A stretch of DNA of 64,000 bases from Nocardiopsis sp. TSRI0078 (GTDB lineage: Bacteria > Actinomycetota > Actinomycetes > Streptosporangiales > Streptosporangiaceae), in the NCBI RefSeq assembly GCF_001905145.1, contig NZ_LWLB01000003.1, positions 1 through 64,000 of the forward strand, read 5' to 3'. Each line of letters begins with the position of its first letter. Positions within the stretch are counted from its first letter, which is position 1. Shown here in pieces: positions 1 to 8,233 of this stretch. Below the pieces are notes generated by a model. It searched no databases. It was given only the letters and a program-made list of their open reading frames with translations, and was not told the DNA's origin. The position numbers and the translations under genes are program-made.

Positions 1-390
1 CACCAGCGGGGCGCCGACCCTTTGCGCGATGTGGCGGGCCTGGACCTTGTCGCCCAGGGCGGTGATCGCCGCGGGCGGGGGGCCGATCCAGGTCAGCCCG
101 GCATCGATCACGGCCTGGGCGAAGTCGGCGTTCTCGGCCAGGAACCCGTACCCGGGGTGGACGGCGTCGGCGCCCGTGCGGTGGGCCACGTCCAGGAGCT
201 TGTCGATGTCCAGGTAGGAGTCGGCGGGGGTGGACCCGCCCAGGGTGTGGGCCTGGTCGGCGATCTTGACGTGCAGGGCGTCCAGGTCGGGCTCGGCGTA
301 GACCGCGACGCTGGCCAGCCCCGCGTCGCGGCAGGCACGGGCGATACGCACGGCGATCTCACCGCGATTGGCGATCAGTACTTTACGCAC
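1..390 (-). CDS. Acyl-CoA carboxylase biotin carboxylase subunit, N-terminal part (cut by window edge)
   Basis: The reverse strand reads [20 protein letters not shown] from a GTG at 388-390, the invariant start of the biotin carboxylase domain of acetyl-/propionyl-CoA carboxylase alpha chains. About 130 codons are visible, including [14 protein letters not shown] and WIGPP; the ATP-grasp core and biotin carrier domain lie beyond base 1. It carboxylates biotin with ATP and bicarbonate for the beta subunit. It is the last visible gene of a leftward operon carrying epsilon and beta subunits, and its start overlaps the epsilon gene end by 8 nt, so the three subunits are probably translated together. 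Family is secure; acyl-CoA specificity is unknown. Confidence 0.93.
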   Translation of the reverse strand, partial: MRKVLIANRGEIAVRIARACRDAGLASVAVYAEPDLDALHVKIADQAHTLGGSTPADSYLDIDKLLDVAHRTGADAVHPGYGFLAENADFAQAVIDAGLTWIGPPPAAITALGDKVQARHIAQRVGAPLV

Positions 391-625
391 GGTGGTACTG
401 CTCCCTCTCCATGCCGTGTCCGGGCCGACCGCGCCATGACGGTCGTACCGCTGGTCTCTCGCTCCGTCGGAACCAGTTGGCACGCCCTGGACCAGAGCCC
501 TCCGCGTCCGCCCCCTTCATCCGGGACAACCCGTACACGGCGGTGATCACCGCGGCCACCTCCTCCTCGGTCATTCCGTGGGTGAGTACTCCGAAGCCGT
601 GGGAGCGCCCAGGACTCGTCTGCAT
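383..625 (-). CDS. Acyl-CoA carboxylase epsilon subunit
   Basis: A small 80-residue protein lies between the beta and biotin-carboxylase genes. It starts [10 protein letters not shown], then [17 protein letters not shown] (an amphipathic helix seen in AccE/PccE subunits), and ends with a Trp/Arg-rich tail ([11 protein letters not shown], then [10 protein letters not shown]). The actinobacterial epsilon subunit bridges alpha and beta subunits and raises activity. A GGGAGG ribosome binding site lies about 5 nt before the ATG at 623-625. Its presence supports a true acyl-CoA carboxylase supplying malonyl- or methylmalonyl-CoA to the adjacent KS/ACP genes. Confidence 0.85.
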   Translation of the reverse strand: MQTSPGRSHGFGVLTHGMTEEEVAAVITAVYGLSRMKGADAEGSGPGRANWFRRSERPAVRPSWRGRPGHGMEREQYHRA

Positions 626-662
626 GCTTCCTCCCTCTCTCGACGGTCGGCCTTCGGGCCCG

Positions 663-2282
663 CTACGTCGGCTGGTTTCCGTGCTTGCGGGACGGCAGGT
701 CCCGGTGCTTGTCACGGAGTACGTCCAAGGAGCGGATCAGTGTCCTGCGTGTGTCGGCGGGACTGATGATGTCGTCGACCAGCCCGCGCTCGGCCGCGTA
801 GTAGGGGTGCATCAGTTCACGCCGGTACTCGGCGATCTTCTCGGCGCGCCTGCCCTCCGCGTCCGGCGCGGCGGCGATCTCCTTGCGGAAGACGACGTTG
901 GCGGCGGCCTCCGCCCCCATGACGGCGATCTCGTTTCCAGGCCAGGCATAGGACAGGTCGGCGCCGATGGACCGGGAGTCCATCACGATGTAGGCGCCGC
1001 CGTAGGCTTTGCGCAGGATGACCTGTATGCGGGGCACGGTCGCGTCGCAGTAGGCGTACAGCAGCTTCGCGCCGTGCCTGATGATGCCCTGGTGCTCCTG
1101 CTCCACTCCCGGAAGGAATCCGGGAACGTCCACCAACGTGACGAGTGGGATGTTGAAGGCATCGCAGAACTGGACGAAGCGGGCCGCCTTCTCCGAGGCG
1201 GAGATGTCCAGTGCCCCGGCGAGGACCGCGGGCTGGTCCGCGACCACACCCACGGTCTGCCCGCCCAGACGGGCCAGCCCGCAGACGATGTTCCCGGCCC
1301 ACGCGGGATGCACTTCGAAGAACTCCCCGTCGTCAACGATCTCCTCGATGACTCGCAGGACGTCATAGGACTGGTTGGGGCTGTCGGGCACCGCGTCCAG
1401 CAAGGCGTCGTTGGAGCGGTCGACCGGGTCGTCCGACGGTTCCGGAGGAGGGAGTTCGCGGTTGTTGGAGGGCAGGAAGGTGAGGAAGTCGCGGACGTCC
1501 TCCAGACAGGTGCGTTCGTCGTCATAGGCCAGGGTCGCCACCCCAGACGAGGTCTCGTGGACCCGGGCGCCACCCAGTTCGTCCATGGTCATGGTGTCGC
1601 CGGTGACCGCGGTGACCACATCCGGTCCGGTGATGAACATCTGCGAGGTGTCCCGCACCATGAAGACGAAGTCGGTGAGGGCGGGCGCGTAGGCCGCACC
1701 TCCGGCGCACGGACCCATGATCACGCTGATCTGGGGTATGACGCCGGAGTTGCGGACGATGCGGCGGAAGATCCCGCCGTAGCCGGCCAGGGCCGTCACG
1801 CCTTCCTGGATGCGGGCCCCGGCGCCGTCGCAGAGTCCGATCAGCGGCGCCCCCGCCGCCTCCGCCAGGTCCATGACCTTGTGGATCTTCTCGGCGTGCG
1901 CCTCACCCAGAGCACCGCCGAAGATCCTGAAGTCGTGGGCGTAGACGAACACACGGCGTCCGTGGACGGTGCCCCAGCCGGTGACGACTCCGTCGGTGTA
2001 GGGCTTCTTGTCCTTCAGGCCGAACTCGGTGGCGCGGTGGCGCCGCAGAGCCTCGACCTCCTGGAAGGACTCCGGGTCGAGAAGGATCTCGATGCGTTCC
2101 CTCGCGGTGAGTTTTCCTCGGTCGTGTTGGGCCCTGACCGCACGGTCGCCTCCCGGGGCCAGCGCTTCGGCCCGGACGAGGTCGAGTTCGGCGAGGCGTT
2201 CCCGGATGGTCAGCCGCGCGGCCGTGTCGGAAGCCGGCCGACCGGTCGGGGCCGGGGCCGGACGTGGATCTGTGGTGGTCAA
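663..2282 (-). CDS. Acyl-CoA carboxylase beta (carboxyltransferase) subunit
   Basis: This 539-residue protein matches AccB/PccB carboxyltransferases in length and motifs: LTARERIEILLDPESF, FGGALGEAHAEKIHKVMDLA, GPCAGGAAYAPALTDF, RKAYGGAYIVMDSR and the C-terminal SRKHGN. It moves the carboxyl group from biotin to acetyl- or propionyl-CoA. The start is a TTG at 2280-2282 overlapping the TGA of the upstream DUF2306 gene, with GGAGAAG just upstream; the protein then begins with TTTDPRPAPAP. The position directly downstream of KS/TE genes suggests dedicated extender-unit supply. Confidence 0.95.
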   Translation of the reverse strand: MTTTDPRPAPAPTGRPASDTAARLTIRERLAELDLVRAEALAPGGDRAVRAQHDRGKLTARERIEILLDPESFQEVEALRRHRATEFGLKDKKPYTDGVVTGWGTVHGRRVFVYAHDFRIFGGALGEAHAEKIHKVMDLAEAAGAPLIGLCDGAGARIQEGVTALAGYGGIFRRIVRNSGVIPQISVIMGPCAGGAAYAPALTDFVFMVRDTSQMFITGPDVVTAVTGDTMTMDELGGARVHETSSGVATLAYDDERTCLEDVRDFLTFLPSNNRELPPPEPSDDPVDRSNDALLDAVPDSPNQSYDVLRVIEEIVDDGEFFEVHPAWAGNIVCGLARLGGQTVGVVADQPAVLAGALDISASEKAARFVQFCDAFNIPLVTLVDVPGFLPGVEQEHQGIIRHGAKLLYAYCDATVPRIQVILRKAYGGAYIVMDSRSIGADLSYAWPGNEIAVMGAEAAANVVFRKEIAAAPDAEGRRAEKIAEYRRELMHPYYAAERGLVDDIISPADTRRTLIRSLDVLRDKHRDLPSRKHGNQPT

Positions 2283-2959
2283 CGAATCTTCTCCAGGGGG
2301 GCGTGGTCTGGTCCGCGCTTGGTGGCCTCGCGGCGTCGCAGGAACCACTCGGCGATGACGAGGTTGGGCACCCAGCACAGCCACGGGACGACCTGGTAGA
2401 CCTCGCGGAAGAAGGTCTCCTGGTCCCCGCCGTAGACGGTGTCGAGCTGCGGCGAGTACAGGACGATCAGGAACGGGAGGAGCACTCGGAGGGTGACCGC
2501 CGCGAGCAGCAGGGCGTACTGGCGGATCATCCACTCCCGGTGCTCGGCCACACGTCCGGCCCGCACCGCCCGCAGGCCCTGTACCGCCGTGACGAACCAC
2601 AGCACGGACAGCATGCCGAACCCGAACTGCGCCGTGGGGCCGTAGGTGGTGAGCACCGCGACGCAGAACCCGCTGACCGCTCCGGGAAACACCCCGGCGA
2701 AGAGGTAGATCCGTCCGATGGTCCTGTGCACCTGTCCCCGCCTGAGCGCCGGTACGAACTGGAGGGTGCCCAGGCAGAGAGCCAGGACTGACGTGGCGAT
2801 ATGGACGAGGAGAAGCGGGTAGTGCGACGGGGTGTCCTGGCGGATGTCCACCCGGGAGGACTCCGGGTCCAGTGTCAGGTAGGCAGCCAGGGAGAACAGG
2901 GCCACGGCCGCACACACGGACGCCATGGCCGTGGGGCCGTGACGCGTCAGGGCACGCAA
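2279..2959 (-). CDS. DUF2306 family membrane protein (paralogue 1)
   Basis: A hydrophobic protein of about 226 residues with roughly six membrane segments. It shows the DUF2306 layout: an N-terminal helix followed by TLDPESSRVDIR, then HYPLLLVHIATSVLALCLG, HRTIGRIYLFAGVFPG, the HREWMIRQYALL motif and PWLCWVPNLVIAEW near the end. The start used is TTG 2957-2959 behind an AGGGG motif, overlapping the thioesterase end by 13 nt; an internal ATG at 2926 is possible. It is embedded in the KS/TE/carboxylase operon, unusual company for this family. Its biochemical function is unknown. Two relatives occur at 14985 and 18512. Confidence 0.82.
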   Translation of the reverse strand: MRALTRHGPTAMASVCAAVALFSLAAYLTLDPESSRVDIRQDTPSHYPLLLVHIATSVLALCLGTLQFVPALRRGQVHRTIGRIYLFAGVFPGAVSGFCVAVLTTYGPTAQFGFGMLSVLWFVTAVQGLRAVRAGRVAEHREWMIRQYALLLAAVTLRVLLPFLIVLYSPQLDTVYGGDQETFFREVYQVVPWLCWVPNLVIAEWFLRRREATKRGPDHAPLEKIR

Positions 2960-3699
2960 GGTTCGCCCCTTTCGTCGGGGAGACAGTGACGGATGTCGTG
3001 GACGATGTCGTGGACGACGTCGGAGACGCGGTTCTGGAAGTAGAAGTGGCCGCCCGGATAGACGCGGACTCCGAGCATGCGGGAGGCCAGCCCCTGCCAC
3101 CCCGGCATCCCGCTGGGGCCGCTCACGGGATCCTGCTGACCGCAGTACAGGGACAAGGGGGTGCGGACGCGCGGCGTTCCCGCCGTTCGGGACTCCAGCA
3201 GTGCGAGGTCCCGGCGTAGCCGCGCCTCGACTTCCGGCCACAGGTGGTCGCTCTCCAGGACGATCCGGGGGAGGCCGCCCAGGCGTGCCGCCAGCTCGCG
3301 CAGACGCTCGGAGGGCATCAGGTGGCGGCCGGGCTCGTTCGGTGCGGGCTGGGGGTAGGCGGACACCCCCAGCCACACCGGCGGGCGTTCTCCCCGTGCT
3401 TCGAGGCGGGCGGTGACGTCGAAGGCCAGGAGTCCGCCCATGCTGTGGCCGAAGAGCGCGTACGGCCCACGGGTGTGGTCGCCGATGGCGGAGGCGAGGT
3501 GGTCGACCGCCGTGGCCCAGTCCGGATCGCTTTCCGGCAGGGACAGTGGACGCACCCGCCACGCCGGCGGGAACTTCGGCAGCCAGCGGCGGTAGTGGCT
3601 CGCGGATCCGCCGGCGTGGTGGAAGAGGAAGAGGTGGAGGGGCGGCTGCCCGCCGGGAGCAAGGGGGGCAGCCGTGGCGCTCGGATCAGGGTGCGGCAT
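2947..3699 (-). CDS. Type II (editing) thioesterase, alpha/beta hydrolase
   Basis: This 250-residue protein has the TEII pattern: LFLFHHAGGSASHYRRW near the N-terminus, the nucleophile elbow GHSMGG (Ser about 86), LSLYCGQQDPVS with the acid, and YPGGHFYF with the catalytic His. Such enzymes remove stalled or aberrant acyl groups from carrier proteins of polyketide or peptide synthases. The ATG at 3697-3699 lies inside the end of the KS-like gene (14-nt overlap), so it is probably coupled to it; a GTG 12 nt upstream is an alternative start. Its role is probably housekeeping, or release, for the adjacent ACP. Confidence 0.9.
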   Translation of the reverse strand: MPHPDPSATAAPLAPGGQPPLHLFLFHHAGGSASHYRRWLPKFPPAWRVRPLSLPESDPDWATAVDHLASAIGDHTRGPYALFGHSMGGLLAFDVTARLEARGERPPVWLGVSAYPQPAPNEPGRHLMPSERLRELAARLGGLPRIVLESDHLWPEVEARLRRDLALLESRTAGTPRVRTPLSLYCGQQDPVSGPSGMPGWQGLASRMLGVRVYPGGHFYFQNRVSDVVHDIVHDIRHCLPDERGEPCVP

Positions 3700-4846
3700 C
3701 GCCTGGCGCACCTTCGCTCTCACGTACCACCAGGGCACCGGTGTTGCCGTCCGCACCCACGTTGGTGATGAGCGCGTGACGGCGCCGGGACGAGGGGCGG
3801 ACCCTCCACAGGGCCAGGACCGCGGCGAGTTGGAGCGCCCCGCTCGCGCTGTAGGTCTCGCCCAGCGACTGGACGAACGGAACCGCGGGCCGGTCGCCGA
3901 CCACGGCCGAGAGCGCACGCGCCTCGGCACGGCCGGTGCCGACGTGTCCGTTCGCCCCCGGCACGACCAGGTCGATCTGGTCGGGAGTGACGGAGCTCCG
4001 CGTCAGTGCCACACGGATGTCGCGTGTGAGCGCCGCACCGAGCCCGCGCCTGGCGGCGAAGGAGACCTCGCAGCCCAGGAGCTCGGCCACGGCCGGGTCG
4101 GCGCCTTCCGGAACCGCGCCGTCACCGCCTCCCCGGCCCAGGTCGAAGACGGCGCCCCCCTCCCCTACCGGAGTGCCCTCCGCCAGGCCGCCGCTGCGGT
4201 ACCAGGCCCAGGCCGTGGGCGCGGTCAGCTCCTCGACTCCGCCGACCAGGAGCCGGTCGGCTCGGCCTTGGGACAGCGCGATCCGGGCATGCCGGAACGC
4301 CGTCAGGCTGGAGAGCCGCCCTGCGGCCAGGGTCGCGTTCATACCTCGGAACCCGTGACGGATGGCGATGCGCCCCGCACAGCTGTTCATCACGGTGTTC
4401 GGGAACCGGGAGGGGTTGATGAGGTACGGGCGCTCCTGAAGGAGGGTGTCCCTGGCGAGTTCGCTCAGGCTCTGGACGCTCCCGGTACTCGTACCTATGA
4501 CGATGCCGGTCCGGTCCTTGGCCGCCTGGGGCGCCCCGGCCGCCTCGGCCGCCTGGAGGGCCAGGCCGCAGGCGACCAGGCCGAACCCGGTGAGCCGGTC
4601 CAGATGGCGCGTGCCCTTGCGGCCGATGTGGTCGGCGAGCCGGAAGCCGCCGACAGGCCGGACCGGGACCGGCGGGTAGTCGCCCAGGTCGTCGGTTTCG
4701 GGCTCGGTGTGGGCGGAGGCGCCGTCGACGAGCAGTCCGGCCAGCGGCGCCAGGCCGATGCCGGCCGTGCTCACGACTCCCACCGCCCTGACGGGGATCG
4801 GTTCGACCGTGGTGAGGCCCGTGGGGGACTCCACGGTGGCTGTCAT
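3686..4846 (-). CDS. Ketosynthase-like protein without catalytic residues (chain-length-factor-like)
   Basis: A thiolase-fold KS homologue of 386 residues. It keeps the KS framework (FPNTVMNSCAGRIAIRHGF, then GRADRLLVGGVEEL), but where the active-site Cys is expected (about residue 175) it reads TLAAGRLSS. The two catalytic His motifs are also lost: VPGANGHVGTG replaces the HGT motif and SLGETYSASGA replaces the GH motif. It should therefore be a non-catalytic partner like the chain length factor of type II PKSs, although the Gln typical of those proteins is absent. The ATG overlaps the KS stop codon (ATGA), the classic coupling of KS-alpha and KS-beta. Confidence 0.85.
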   Translation of the reverse strand: MTATVESPTGLTTVEPIPVRAVGVVSTAGIGLAPLAGLLVDGASAHTEPETDDLGDYPPVPVRPVGGFRLADHIGRKGTRHLDRLTGFGLVACGLALQAAEAAGAPQAAKDRTGIVIGTSTGSVQSLSELARDTLLQERPYLINPSRFPNTVMNSCAGRIAIRHGFRGMNATLAAGRLSSLTAFRHARIALSQGRADRLLVGGVEELTAPTAWAWYRSGGLAEGTPVGEGGAVFDLGRGGGDGAVPEGADPAVAELLGCEVSFAARRGLGAALTRDIRVALTRSSVTPDQIDLVVPGANGHVGTGRAEARALSAVVGDRPAVPFVQSLGETYSASGALQLAAVLALWRVRPSSRRRHALITNVGADGNTGALVVRESEGAPGDAAP

Positions 4847-6060
4847 AAGGCCCTCCCCAGGATGGTGATGACGTTGTTGCCGCCGAAGGCGAACCCGTGG
4901 TTCTGGACGATGTCGACCTTGGCCGGACGAGCCCTCCCCGGGACGCAGTCCAGGTCGGGGCCGAGCTGGGGATCGACCTCGCTGACATTGGCGGTGGGCG
5001 GGAGCAGCCCCTCCTGGATCGCCATGCAGCAGATCACGGCACCGAATCCGCTCGCCGCCCCCATGGTGTGGCCGATCATCGACTTGATCGAGCTGATCGG
5101 AGGCAGCGACTCCGTGAAGACGTCGCGCACCGCTTCGATCTCGGTCGCGTCGTTCGTGGGCGTCCCGGTGCCGTGGGCACATATGTAGTCGACCTGGTCG
5201 GGAGTGATCCCCGCCGATGCGTGGGCCTCCCGGACGCACCGGGCGATGCTCACCGGGTCAGGGTGGACCATGTGTTCGGCGTCGCAGTTGACTCCGTAGC
5301 CGAGCACCTCCGCGTAGACGTGGGCGCCCCGCTCCCGGGCCCGCTCCAGCGGCTCCAGGTAGAGGGCTACGCCGCCCTCTCCGGTGAGGATCCCGCTCCG
5401 GTTGGCGTCGAACGGACGGCACACGTCCTCCGCCAGCGCCCCCAGGCGGTGGAAACCGGCGTGTGTGTGCCTGTTGACCGCGTCCGCGCCGCCGGCGAAC
5501 ATGCCGTCCGCCTCTCCCGTCCGGACCATGTCGAAGGCGTAGCCCAGGGCGTAGTTGCTGGCTGAGCATGCGGTGGGGATCGTGAGTGCCTCGCCGGTCA
5601 GGGCGAGTTCGGTGTTGACGGCGTTCGCGATCTGGCTTGCGGGAGCTTGCCGGACGTGGGAGGGGTCCAGTCCCTTGAGGCCGTCGGCCACCCACTGCTC
5701 GCACAAGCTCTGCATGATCGTCGACTCGCCGCTGGTGGTGCCCATGGCGGATCCGGTGCGGGAGTCCGACAGAGCGTCCGCCCCGAGCCCGGCGTCCTGG
5801 GCGGCCTGGCGGGCGGCGGCAGCCGCCAGAAGGCCGCTGCGCCCCCAGTCCTCGGGCCTCAGTACCTCCAGAAGGGAGTCCGGGTCGAAGTCGGTGACCT
5901 CGCTGGTCCTCTGGTAGGGAAAGCCGCTCACGTCGAAGGCGGACACGGTGGACGCGCCGACGCGCCCCTCCCAGATGGCGGAGGAGAACGCCTGGACACC
6001 GATGCCGATGCTGCTGACAGCTCCGAGCCCGGTGATGGCGACACGTCTGCTCTCAGGCAT
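4843..6060 (-). CDS. Beta-ketoacyl-ACP synthase (type II KS-alpha)
   Basis: This 405-residue elongating ketosynthase is complete. The nucleophile Cys is at about 165 (IPTACSASNYALG), His about 296 in CAHGTGTPTND, Lys about 326 and His about 331 in SMIGHTMGAASGF, and FGGNN near the C-terminus. It condenses malonyl-ACP with an acyl primer. It pairs with the KS-like gene downstream (4-nt overlap) and follows the ACP (8-nt overlap). The last sense codon (4846-4848) is TTA, directly before the TGA and overlapping the downstream ATG, a rare codon in this genome. It is closer to FabF/type II PKS enzymes than to modular PKSs. Confidence 0.93.
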   Translation of the reverse strand: MPESRRVAITGLGAVSSIGIGVQAFSSAIWEGRVGASTVSAFDVSGFPYQRTSEVTDFDPDSLLEVLRPEDWGRSGLLAAAAARQAAQDAGLGADALSDSRTGSAMGTTSGESTIMQSLCEQWVADGLKGLDPSHVRQAPASQIANAVNTELALTGEALTIPTACSASNYALGYAFDMVRTGEADGMFAGGADAVNRHTHAGFHRLGALAEDVCRPFDANRSGILTGEGGVALYLEPLERARERGAHVYAEVLGYGVNCDAEHMVHPDPVSIARCVREAHASAGITPDQVDYICAHGTGTPTNDATEIEAVRDVFTESLPPISSIKSMIGHTMGAASGFGAVICCMAIQEGLLPPTANVSEVDPQLGPDLDCVPGRARPAKVDIVQNHGFAFGGNNVITILGRAL

Positions 6061-6328
6061 CGGAGCCCCCCGCGTGCCTGACGACGGCGGCGTGGAGCAG
6101 GCGCAGGTTGGTGAGCTCGGGGAGCTCCTCGGAGGGAACCTTGACGCCCATCTCCTTCTCGATGCGTGCGACCACCGTGATCAGGGACAGGGAGTCGGCC
6201 TCGAATTCCTCGACGAAGTCGGCCTCGTCGGTGAGCTCGTCCTCCTCCAGTTCGAGTTCCTGATTGACGATCTCCTCGATGTGCTCCTTGGCCTTCGCGG
6301 GGTTGATGTTCGTCATTTCGGTAGCCAT
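6053..6328 (-). CDS. Acyl carrier protein
   Basis: A 91-residue acidic protein with the phosphopantetheine site DSL at Ser about 46 in the stretch EFEADSLSLITVVARIEKEM, and the helical ACP pattern around it. It carries the growing beta-ketoacyl chain for the adjacent KS pair. The ATG at 6326-6328 has AGGA about 8 nt upstream. It is the first gene of the leftward operon, and its start faces the AfsA operon across a 247-nt AT-richer divergent promoter region. The C-terminus (HAGGSDA) overlaps the KS start. Confidence 0.93.
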   Translation of the reverse strand: MATEMTNINPAKAKEHIEEIVNQELELEEDELTDEADFVEEFEADSLSLITVVARIEKEMGVKVPSEELPELTNLRLLHAAVVRHAGGSDA

Positions 6329-6575
6329 GGGAAATCCTCTTCCTTTCGTTCGGGAGCGCCTCTGATTCGAGGGCGTGGCCAACGCTAAGCACAAATCCCG
6401 GGCTTGAGAACGCCAGTGTCACCAAAGTGGCACAGGGTAGAACTGAAAGAAGTGAATCGGCTGCGCTGAGTTGATCAACATGGGTTTTTGTAAGCGCCAA
6501 CGGACTCTCCATGCTGCTTTTATGTGGATGTGCAAGTCTCGTATTGACTGGAAATCGGTTGGTGAAGGAGCGCAG
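6329..6575. promoter_or_regulatory. Divergent promoter region between the ACP/KS operon and the AfsA operon
   Basis: This gap is clearly richer in A+T than its surroundings, especially 6380-6560, as expected for promoters. It includes an imperfect inverted repeat, GTGTCAC-CAAA-GTGGCAC, centred near 6425. Both biosynthetic arms start here, so one regulator could control both. I could not identify a convincing autoregulatory element of the ArpA/gamma-butyrolactone-receptor type by eye. Confidence 0.45.
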
Positions 6576-7556
6576 GTGTCTATTCATGTCGGCGAGGAGG
6601 TGCGTTTCCCTCCACGCGAACTCGACTTCTCACGGAACATCGACCGCAGGCTGGTGCACCGCTCGGCCGTGTCCGAGGTCTTCATCACTGACATCCTCCC
6701 GGTCGGGGAGGACCGGGTGTGGTGCGCGGCCCAACTGCCCCTGACACACAGCTATTACAACGACCACCTTCAGCGCACGCGCCTGTTCGATCCGGTGCTC
6801 ATGGTCGAGTGCTGTCGCCAGGCCGCCATCGCGGGTTCCCATTCCCACATGGAGATCCCCGACGGGACGACCATGATCGTGGACGGCTTCGAGTACGAGT
6901 CCGACTGGATTCCCGGAACAGTGGTCGGCCGCCGGCCGGGCGAGCTGCGCATTGACACCGTCTTCTTCAAGGAGACAAGCGCCCGTACGGGTCGGCTGCG
7001 TAGGGGAAGAGTCGATCAGCAGCTGTACGTGGACGACTCGCGGGTCGGGCTGCACACCATGAGGATCTCCTTTCTCAAGAGCAGTCAGGCCGCAGCGCTC
7101 CGGCTCTCTCAGAGGGGCACCCCTGCTCCATCGACCTCGCAGTTCCAGGAGGGGGCTCCCCCGCCTCTGGCGCCGATGCTGGTGGGGCGGTCCAACCCCG
7201 CCAACGTGGTGCTGTCCCAGCCCCTCACCGAATCCGGTACGGTCCGCGCGACCGTCACACCCTGGCTGGGCAACAGGGCGCTCTTCGACCACGACTACGA
7301 CCACTATCCGGCGATGACGCTGGTGGAGGCCGCACGGCAGTTGGCTCTTCTCGGGATGTCCGAGCCCTCGGAGTACCACCCTGTGGCGTTCGCGGCCGGC
7401 TTCCTCAACTACGCGGAACTGGACGCCCCCCTGACCGTGAGGGCGGAACGCCCCGAGGGCGACGCGTCCGGGCCGCGCACCACGGCGGTCTTCGAGCAGC
7501 CCGGCCGTGAGGTCGCCCGGATCTCCGTGGCACTGCGCCGTGTGGAGGGGCACTGA
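6576..7556 (+). CDS. AfsA-type gamma-butyrolactone/butenolide synthase
   Basis: This 326-residue protein has the two hot-dog repeats of the A-factor synthase family. Repeat one covers about residues 20-170 (LVHRSAVSEVFITD, DPVLMVECCRQAAIAGSH), repeat two about 190-320 (NALFDHDYDH-like segment, then MTLVEAARQLALLG). AfsA joins a beta-ketoacyl thioester to dihydroxyacetone phosphate, giving a butenolide phosphate after intramolecular condensation. The GTG at 6576 is chosen because AAGGAG lies 5 nt upstream; the upstream in-frame extension is AT-rich and unlike the family. It is first of four co-directional genes whose order resembles mmfL/mmfP/mmfH-type pathways. Confidence 0.9.
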   Translation: MSIHVGEEVRFPPRELDFSRNIDRRLVHRSAVSEVFITDILPVGEDRVWCAAQLPLTHSYYNDHLQRTRLFDPVLMVECCRQAAIAGSHSHMEIPDGTTMIVDGFEYESDWIPGTVVGRRPGELRIDTVFFKETSARTGRLRRGRVDQQLYVDDSRVGLHTMRISFLKSSQAAALRLSQRGTPAPSTSQFQEGAPPPLAPMLVGRSNPANVVLSQPLTESGTVRATVTPWLGNRALFDHDYDHYPAMTLVEAARQLALLGMSEPSEYHPVAFAAGFLNYAELDAPLTVRAERPEGDASGPRTTAVFEQPGREVARISVALRRVEGH

Positions 7557-8233
7557 TGAGCGGACGGGACACGGGGACGGTGACCGCGGTCTGGACGGAC
7601 TTCGGCGGTGTGCTCACGCCTCCCATCGCCGACACGATGCAGACCTTCTGCTCGCGTCACGGGATGGACCCGAGGGCCCTGCAGAGGGCGACGCTCAAGG
7701 TCGCCAGGGAATTCGGCACCGACGACGTCATGGAGCCGGTGGACACTCCCCTGGTGAGCGAACGGGAGTGGATCAGGCGGATCAGTGAGGCCCTGGTGGG
7801 CGAGGGCCATCCCCCTGTGGAGCTGGAGACGATCGCCGACGCCTGGTTCGACGGGCGTGAGGTGAACACCGCCTGGCTCCATGCCCTGGCCGAACAGCGC
7901 GAGGCCGGGGTTCACGTCGGCATGCTGTCGAACATGGTTCCGACCTGGGACGACCACTGGCGTCGCATGCTCGATCCGGAGTCCCACTTCGACGCCGTCG
8001 TCCTGTCCTTCGTGGTCGGTCACCGCAAACCCGAGCCCGGGATGTTCCGCCTGGCCCAGGAACAGGCCGGGGTCCCGGCGCACGAGTGCGTGCTGGTCGA
8101 CGACATCGAGGCCAACTGTGCGGGGGCCAGGGCCGCGGGCTGGAACGCGGTCCACTTCACCTCCACCGCCGACGCCATCGAAGAACTGGCGGCCCTCACC
8201 GGCCGTCCCGCAGCCATCGGGAGCAATCCATGA
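7556..8233 (+). CDS. HAD-superfamily phosphatase of the AfsA operon
   Basis: The 225-residue protein shows HAD motifs: the nucleophile motif TDFGGVL (Asp about 15), MLSNM (motif II), GHRKPEPGMF (motif III Lys) and VLVDDIEANC (motif IV). The start overlaps the AfsA stop by 1 nt (TGATG). In A-factor and methylenomycin-furan pathways a phosphatase removes the phosphate left from dihydroxyacetone phosphate, and this is the best inferred role here. The second motif I Asp is replaced by Gly (DFGGV), common in haloacid-dehalogenase/epoxide-hydrolase-like HADs, so phosphatase activity is not assured. Confidence 0.85.
   Translation: MSGRDTGTVTAVWTDFGGVLTPPIADTMQTFCSRHGMDPRALQRATLKVAREFGTDDVMEPVDTPLVSEREWIRRISEALVGEGHPPVELETIADAWFDGREVNTAWLHALAEQREAGVHVGMLSNMVPTWDDHWRRMLDPESHFDAVVLSFVVGHRKPEPGMFRLAQEQAGVPAHECVLVDDIEANCAGARAAGWNAVHFTSTADAIEELAALTGRPAAIGSNP

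Noticed and set aside
411..2399. Long plus-strand open frame opposite the carboxyltransferase gene
   Set aside because: It is the reverse-strand shadow of the GC-rich beta-subunit gene, which has clear family motifs; the shadow has none.
6471..6575. N-terminal extension of the AfsA-like protein from ATG 6471
   Set aside because: The 35 extra residues are encoded by A+T-rich promoter-like DNA and do not fit the family; GTG 6576 has an AAGGAG site.
6329..6575. Search for a gamma-butyrolactone receptor binding site (autoregulatory element)
   Set aside because: Only an imperfect GTGTCAC/GTGGCAC repeat was seen, not the usual long palindrome.
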